A stretch of 64,000 nt of DNA from G963678445 sp963678445. GTDB taxonomy: Bacteria > Hydrogenedentota > Hydrogenedentia > Hydrogenedentales > G963678445. The DNA lies in NCBI GenBank assembly GCA_963678445.1, contig OY782877.1, forward strand, positions 4,960,001 to 5,024,000, given 5' to 3'. Below the pieces are notes generated by a model. It was given only the letters and a program-made list of their open reading frames with translations, was not told the DNA's origin and did not search any database. The first letter of the stretch is position 1, and the number at the start of each line of letters is the position of its first letter. Positions 60,349 to 64,000 of the stretch are shown piece after piece. A program made the translations under genes and the position numbers.

Positions 60349-62178
60349 GTGCTTTCCAAAAGCCGTCCCCATCCCCCATACCATCTAGCATTACCCATGA
60401 CGCCCGCAGAAATACGGCAGCGTCATTGGAATGCACTCGATGTCCTACTCATCACGGGGGATGCTTATGTAGACCATCCCAGTTTTGGCGTTGCCCTTCT
60501 GGGACGTTGGCTGGAGGCCCATGGGTATCGGGTGGGCATCGTTGCGCAACCCCGTTGGGACTGCCCTGATGATATTGCCGCCTTGGGACGTCCCCGACTA
60601 TTCGCAGGCATCACCGCAGGCGCCATTGATTCGATGCTGGCTCATTATACAGCGTTTCGAAAAAAGCGTAGCGATGATGCGTATACCCCTGGTGGACGTG
60701 CTGGAGCACGTCCCAACCGCGCTACGTTGGTCTATACTGGCTTGGTGCGACAGGCTTTCCCCGGCCTCCCTGTCCTCCTTGGGGGTATAGAAGCTTCGTT
60801 GCGTCGCGCAGTCCATTACGATTTCTGGACGGATAAATTGCGTCGTTCACTCCTCATCGACAGCAAGGCCGATCTGCTCATATATGGCATGGGTGAGCGC
60901 GCCCTGCTGGAAGCAGCGCAACGACTCGAATCAATCCCCGAAGAAGCGGTATCACAACGCAAGGAAGCCTTACGAGGTATCGCTGGAACCGCTTTTGCCT
61001 TGGGCAAGAAGGAAAGCTGGCCCCCTTCTAACAGCGCAATAGCTACGCTGCCTTCTTTCGAGGAGATTCAAAAAGACCCTCAAAAACTTATGGAGGCGAC
61101 TCTCGATTTAGAGCGGCATGTTCATCAAGGGAGCCATTGGTTACGTCAGGATAATGGAGACCGGTGCGTCCTTATTGCACCGCCCGCCGCCCCTTTGTCC
61201 ACCAGAGAGCTGGACCGCCTTTACGATCTCCCCTACACCCGACGCGCCCATCCCAGCTATACGCAACCGATCCCCGCTGCCGATATGATTCAATTCAGCA
61301 TCACCTCGCACCGCGGTTGCGGCGGCGGATGCTCCTTTTGCTCCCTTGCCCTGCACCAGGGCCGACGCATTCGTTCCCGTAGCACAGCTTCGCTACAAAA
61401 TGAAGTGCGCCAACTTACCCGACATCCCGACTGGCGCGGCAGCATTTCCGACGTGGGGGGCCCCACCGCCAATATGTGGGGTGCTTACTGCGATCTCGAT
61501 CCCAAAACCTGCAAACGCACCAGTTGTCTCAGCCCTAAACGCTGCCCCCACTTTCAACCGCCTCAGGAAAAACTGCTGGCGCTACTCAAACAACTCCAAC
61601 ACACCCCCGGCGTCAAACACCTGCGCGTCGCCAGCGGCATCCGATACGACTTGGCGCTACACGCCCCCCGTTATCTCAAAGGCGTCCTGCACAGCTTTGT
61701 CGGTGGACAAATCAAAGTTGCCCCAGAACACTGTGTAGATCACGTACTCCACTACATGCGCAAGCCGTCCTTCGCCCAATTCGAAAAATTCCTCACTTTC
61801 TTCGAAAAAACTCAGGCTGCCACCGGCAAACGTCAATACATAATCCCCTACCTGCTCAGTGCCTTTCCTGGCTGCACCGATGACGATATGCGCACCCTCA
61901 CCGCCTGGCTCAAGAAACAAGGCTGGCAACCCAAACAGGTCCAATGCTTCATTCCCACCCCCGGCACCGTCGCCACCGCCATGTATTACAGCGGACGCGA
62001 CATCAACGGTGCGCCCATCCCCATTGCCCGCACCGACGCCGAACGTCAACGGCAGCATCACATCCTCCTCCCCACCTCCAGGCACTCCAAACACCCAAAA
62101 AAAAACGACCGTTGGAACGCTACTGCAAAGCGCAAAAAAGACAATGTTACAAAGAAATCTGCGAGGCATAGAAAGTGA
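60349..62178 (+). CDS. YgiQ-family radical SAM protein
   Basis: 609 residues from GTG 60349 with AAGGAG at about 6-7 bases. The N-terminal domain (DVLLITGDAYVDHPSFGVAL) is the B12-binding-like part typical of YgiQ. The radical SAM motif is RGCGGGCSFCSLALHQGR, with C324, C328 and C331 holding the [4Fe-4S] cluster. HLRVASGIRYDLALHAPRYL, GGQIKVAPEHCVDHVLHYMR and VQCFIPTPGTVATAMYYSGR are the later family blocks. YgiQ proteins are widespread and their substrate is not established. The C-terminus is basic (KNDRWNATAKRKKDNVTKK). The protein has normal family length. Confidence 0.9.
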   Translation: MLSKSRPHPPYHLALPMTPAEIRQRHWNALDVLLITGDAYVDHPSFGVALLGRWLEAHGYRVGIVAQPRWDCPDDIAALGRPRLFAGITAGAIDSMLAHYTAFRKKRSDDAYTPGGRAGARPNRATLVYTGLVRQAFPGLPVLLGGIEASLRRAVHYDFWTDKLRRSLLIDSKADLLIYGMGERALLEAAQRLESIPEEAVSQRKEALRGIAGTAFALGKKESWPPSNSAIATLPSFEEIQKDPQKLMEATLDLERHVHQGSHWLRQDNGDRCVLIAPPAAPLSTRELDRLYDLPYTRRAHPSYTQPIPAADMIQFSITSHRGCGGGCSFCSLALHQGRRIRSRSTASLQNEVRQLTRHPDWRGSISDVGGPTANMWGAYCDLDPKTCKRTSCLSPKRCPHFQPPQEKLLALLKQLQHTPGVKHLRVASGIRYDLALHAPRYLKGVLHSFVGGQIKVAPEHCVDHVLHYMRKPSFAQFEKFLTFFEKTQAATGKRQYIIPYLLSAFPGCTDDDMRTLTAWLKKQGWQPKQVQCFIPTPGTVATAMYYSGRDINGAPIPIARTDAERQRQHHILLPTSRHSKHPKKNDRWNATAKRKKDNVTKKSARHRK

Positions 62179-62245
62179 GTTTGGCTCAGAGACGGTAAGG
62201 ATTATATGGGCACTTGCTAATGGCCACAGACCCGCTGTTGTCCGC

Positions 62246-63016
62246 CTACTTTTGGGACAACTCCTCCGAAGTACGTTCTATATTCCAAAGCCTGGCGTAT
62301 TTTAAAAAAACAGAAAATGCTGATAACCCACATAAGACCGCGCCGTGGTACCCATCGCGAAAGCCTTGGCGCAGGAAATACATTTTGATGAACTTGAATA
62401 AGGGACGCAGCGTCAGATCAACCCTTCGCGCACGCTTTCCACGCTCATAAGCATCCTGTGCCCCCCACGTCGTAAAACGCATCGCGGTACGAAAATACTC
62501 ATCGAAATCGCGATAGGTATCGTGATACATCACATCGTTGATCTTGTCCATCGTCCCCTCCACCACCACTTTGGAGTGCACCCGCTTTTCCAGATAGCTT
62601 CCCTTACGCGTACGAAAGAGGCGCACATTGTAATCGTGATGCCAACCGCAATACCGAATAAGTTTCCCGAAAAAATAGGAATAGCGAAGTATTTCGTACC
62701 CATCGTAACTATCTGGATTCTGAATGATGCGTTGAATCGTTTCCCGCAACGCATCCGAAACCCACTCATCCGCATCCAGCACCAAGGTCCACTCCGTTTC
62801 GATCTGGGGCAAAGCCCAGTTGCGCTGATTGGCGGCATTCACATATTCATGCACCACCACATGCTCTGTGTACTGCTTCGCTACTTCCAGGGAACCATCC
62901 TGTGTGTTGGGGTCTACCACACAGAAAATATCATCTGCCCACTGCACACTTTCCAGACAACGCGGCAACCTGTCGCCTGCATTGGGCACCAATGTCAAAA
63001 CTGTTAGATCATTCAT
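62246..63016 (-). CDS. GT2 glycosyltransferase, WaaE/LPS-core-like
   Basis: 256 residues from ATG 63016 (AGAAG upstream); the frame is open to 63127, but the extra part is the translation of repeat R3. The short GT2 pattern is MNDLTVLTLVPNAGDRLPRC, DDIFCVVDPNTQDGSLEVAK, NAANQRNWALPQIETEWTLV and LDADEWVSDALRETIQRII, with DADE as metal site, then LEKRVHSKVVVEGTMDKIND. This is the group of LPS-core beta-glucosyl- and heptosyl-like transferases (WaaE, KdtX). The last 60 residues (FKFIKMYFLRQGFRDGYHGA) form an amphipathic membrane-binding region. It is convergent with YgiQ. Confidence 0.85.
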   Translation of the reverse strand: MNDLTVLTLVPNAGDRLPRCLESVQWADDIFCVVDPNTQDGSLEVAKQYTEHVVVHEYVNAANQRNWALPQIETEWTLVLDADEWVSDALRETIQRIIQNPDSYDGYEILRYSYFFGKLIRYCGWHHDYNVRLFRTRKGSYLEKRVHSKVVVEGTMDKINDVMYHDTYRDFDEYFRTAMRFTTWGAQDAYERGKRARRVDLTLRPLFKFIKMYFLRQGFRDGYHGAVLCGLSAFSVFLKYARLWNIERTSEELSQK

Positions 63017-63047
63017 AAAACTTCTCGTTTGTAACCATGACGAACTC

Positions 63048-63428
63048 TGCAGAAGCGCAGATGCTGCGAAGTAAACTTCAGAGACAAATACGTGACGAAG
63101 TACAACTTCGTCACGAGCGAAGAACACGCGGTAAGAACAGTATTAAATCAGCTTGCAAATTTCAAGAATTTTATTTCCAGAGCAGTCCAGAAACCCAAAC
63201 GATCAGCATTGCCCTTTCGAACCCTAAGCAAAGAAAATTCCCACTTTTTAATGCCTCAATTCTAAAAAGCTGTCATAAAAAACTCTCTTGTCAAAAATAA
63301 GTATTTCTGAATAGAATTTGAAAGTCCTCCCTCACGGTGGAAACACCAAGTTTTACCAGAATTAATAGTACAACCGAGAGAAAAAGGTTTTGATGGTACG
63401 AAAAATAGCCTGTTTAGTCTATTTCTAG
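63048..63428. repeat. R3 repeat and R1 fragment in a gene-free stretch
   Basis: R3: GAAG-TAAA-CTTC (63068-63079), then CGTGACGAAGT (63091-63101) with ACTTCGTCACG (63105-63115), a perfect 11-bp stem, matching the copy near 37.83 kb. An R1 fragment (AAAAGCTGTCATAAAAAACT) lies at about 63,265-63,285. The rest of the 410-base gap is AT-rich and shows no gene. Confidence 0.65.
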
Positions 63429-64000
63429 TTATTTTCCCATCTTCAAATCAAACATGCTTAGGTCTATTTCTTCGCCTTCAAACTGTAGATTATCGAGTAC
63501 AAAGACAAGGCGCTTCTCTTGAGACTCCGCCTGGTCCTTGAGCTTATCAGCAAGACTAGTACTAACGCTACCGACGGCATTTGAAAGCGAATCCTTTAAT
63601 TTGATTAGCACTTTCTGTGTCGCAGATTTCTCTACGGCTTCTTTTTGAGAAATAAAGCGAAAGATAACTTCGTATTCATTATTCTCTGTTTGGTCATTCG
63701 CCAACTTCTCACGCCCCAGAATCAGTTCCACAGCCACTAGGCAATCCTTTTCGAGAATTTCCTCTATGTCAAACGCATCGGCAGCCACAAGAAGAACCTT
63801 ATCTGACTCAGTTTGCCTAAACTCTAGTTCCAAAGATTTCTTGGAAAGCTCCTTGTTTGACTCTGCCTCAGTAATAACAACGCACATCTCTTTGTGTACA
63901 TTTTCCGGCAACCACTTTAGTGGTATGGAAACAGATATCTCGTCGTCACTCAAAAAATTCCACGAATTATTTGGAATTGTCTTGACAGCTATTGACGCGA
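63429..64000 (-). CDS. Unknown acidic protein, N-terminal part outside window
   Basis: The frame is open to the right end of the window (it reads ASIAVKTIPNNSWNFL upstream of a TTG at 63953), so the start is not visible. At least 190 residues are seen. It is acidic and soluble, without a membrane segment: PLKWLPENVHKEMCVVITEA, ELEFRQTESDKVLLVAADAF, DIEEILEKDCLVAVELILGR and EGEEIDLSMFDLKMGK. A Ser/Lys-rich helical part (KLKDSLSNAVGSVSTSLADK) precedes the end. I do not recognise the family. It is on the minus strand upstream of the GT2 gene, separated by the R3 repeat gap. Confidence 0.55.
   Translation of the reverse strand, partial: ASIAVKTIPNNSWNFLSDDEISVSIPLKWLPENVHKEMCVVITEAESNKELSKKSLELEFRQTESDKVLLVAADAFDIEEILEKDCLVAVELILGREKLANDQTENNEYEVIFRFISQKEAVEKSATQKVLIKLKDSLSNAVGSVSTSLADKLKDQAESQEKRLVFVLDNLQFEGEEIDLSMFDLKMGK

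Noticed and set aside
1..64000. tRNA, rRNA or CRISPR array
   Set aside because: No cloverleaf with a T-loop GGTTCGA-type box and no regularly spaced identical repeats were seen; the repeats present are dispersed.

Overview
The window looks like a chromosomal segment of a Gram-negative-type bacterium. Several features point loosely to the PVC group or a neighbouring lineage (Lentisphaerota, Kiritimatiellota, Planctomycetota-like): secreted dockerin/cohesin proteins, a CotH-type protein, GH36, PL22-like and sialidase-like secreted carbohydrate enzymes, an orphan sugar-binding lipoprotein, and many lone housekeeping genes separated by structured intergenic repeats. That placement is inference from gene content; no 16S rRNA or tRNA gene was seen.

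Layout. 1-3.5 kb: the 3' end of a VIT/VWA protein, a divergent galactokinase-like GHMP kinase and a GmhA-like SIS isomerase. 3.6-8.9 kb: a tightly coupled minus-strand cluster (methyltransferase, polyprenol-type GT2, two paralogous multi-pass membrane proteins) that looks like a surface-glycan or glycolipid module. 9-15.6 kb: an SGNH hydrolase, a PL22-like propeller protein with a GH36 alpha-galactosidase, and a membrane-fused M14 peptidase. 15.9-18.5 kb: rplM-rpsI, then gltA behind a long structured leader. 18.6-22.5 kb: an ABC-class ATPase, a GT2-TPR protein and a sugar-binding lipoprotein. 22.8-27.9 kb: a cysteine-free FmdB-like protein, leuC-leuD, a degenerate GGDEF protein with an RHH-like tail, and a sodium/solute symporter. 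28-38 kb: small and hypothetical proteins, two methyltransferases, topA and a Xer recombinase, with dense repeats. 38-47 kb: a penicillin-acylase homologue without its nucleophile, a dockerin-CotH giant overlapping a cohesin gene, a Dabb protein and a sialidase-like protein. 47-56 kb: the conserved minus-strand run rimP-nusA-infB-ylxP-rbfA/nrnA (one fused gene)-truB-ribF. 56-64 kb: clpB, a secreted hypothetical, a YgiQ radical-SAM protein, a GT2 and a partial hypothetical.

The most distinctive features are as follows. (1) An overlapping cohesin/dockerin gene pair suggests a two-component cell-surface complex. (2) RbfA is fused to an NrnA-type DHH phosphoesterase. (3) The penicillin-acylase homologue has Asp where the N-terminal nucleophile Ser should be. 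(4) A GGDEF domain with GGDAV is joined to a ribbon-helix-helix-like tail. (5) At least three families of dispersed intergenic repeats (called R1, R2 and R3 here) occur. R1 has a hairpin with a T-A/C-G covarying base pair and repeatedly abuts stop codons, even inside conserved operons. All functional calls are from reading translated motifs; no database search was possible.
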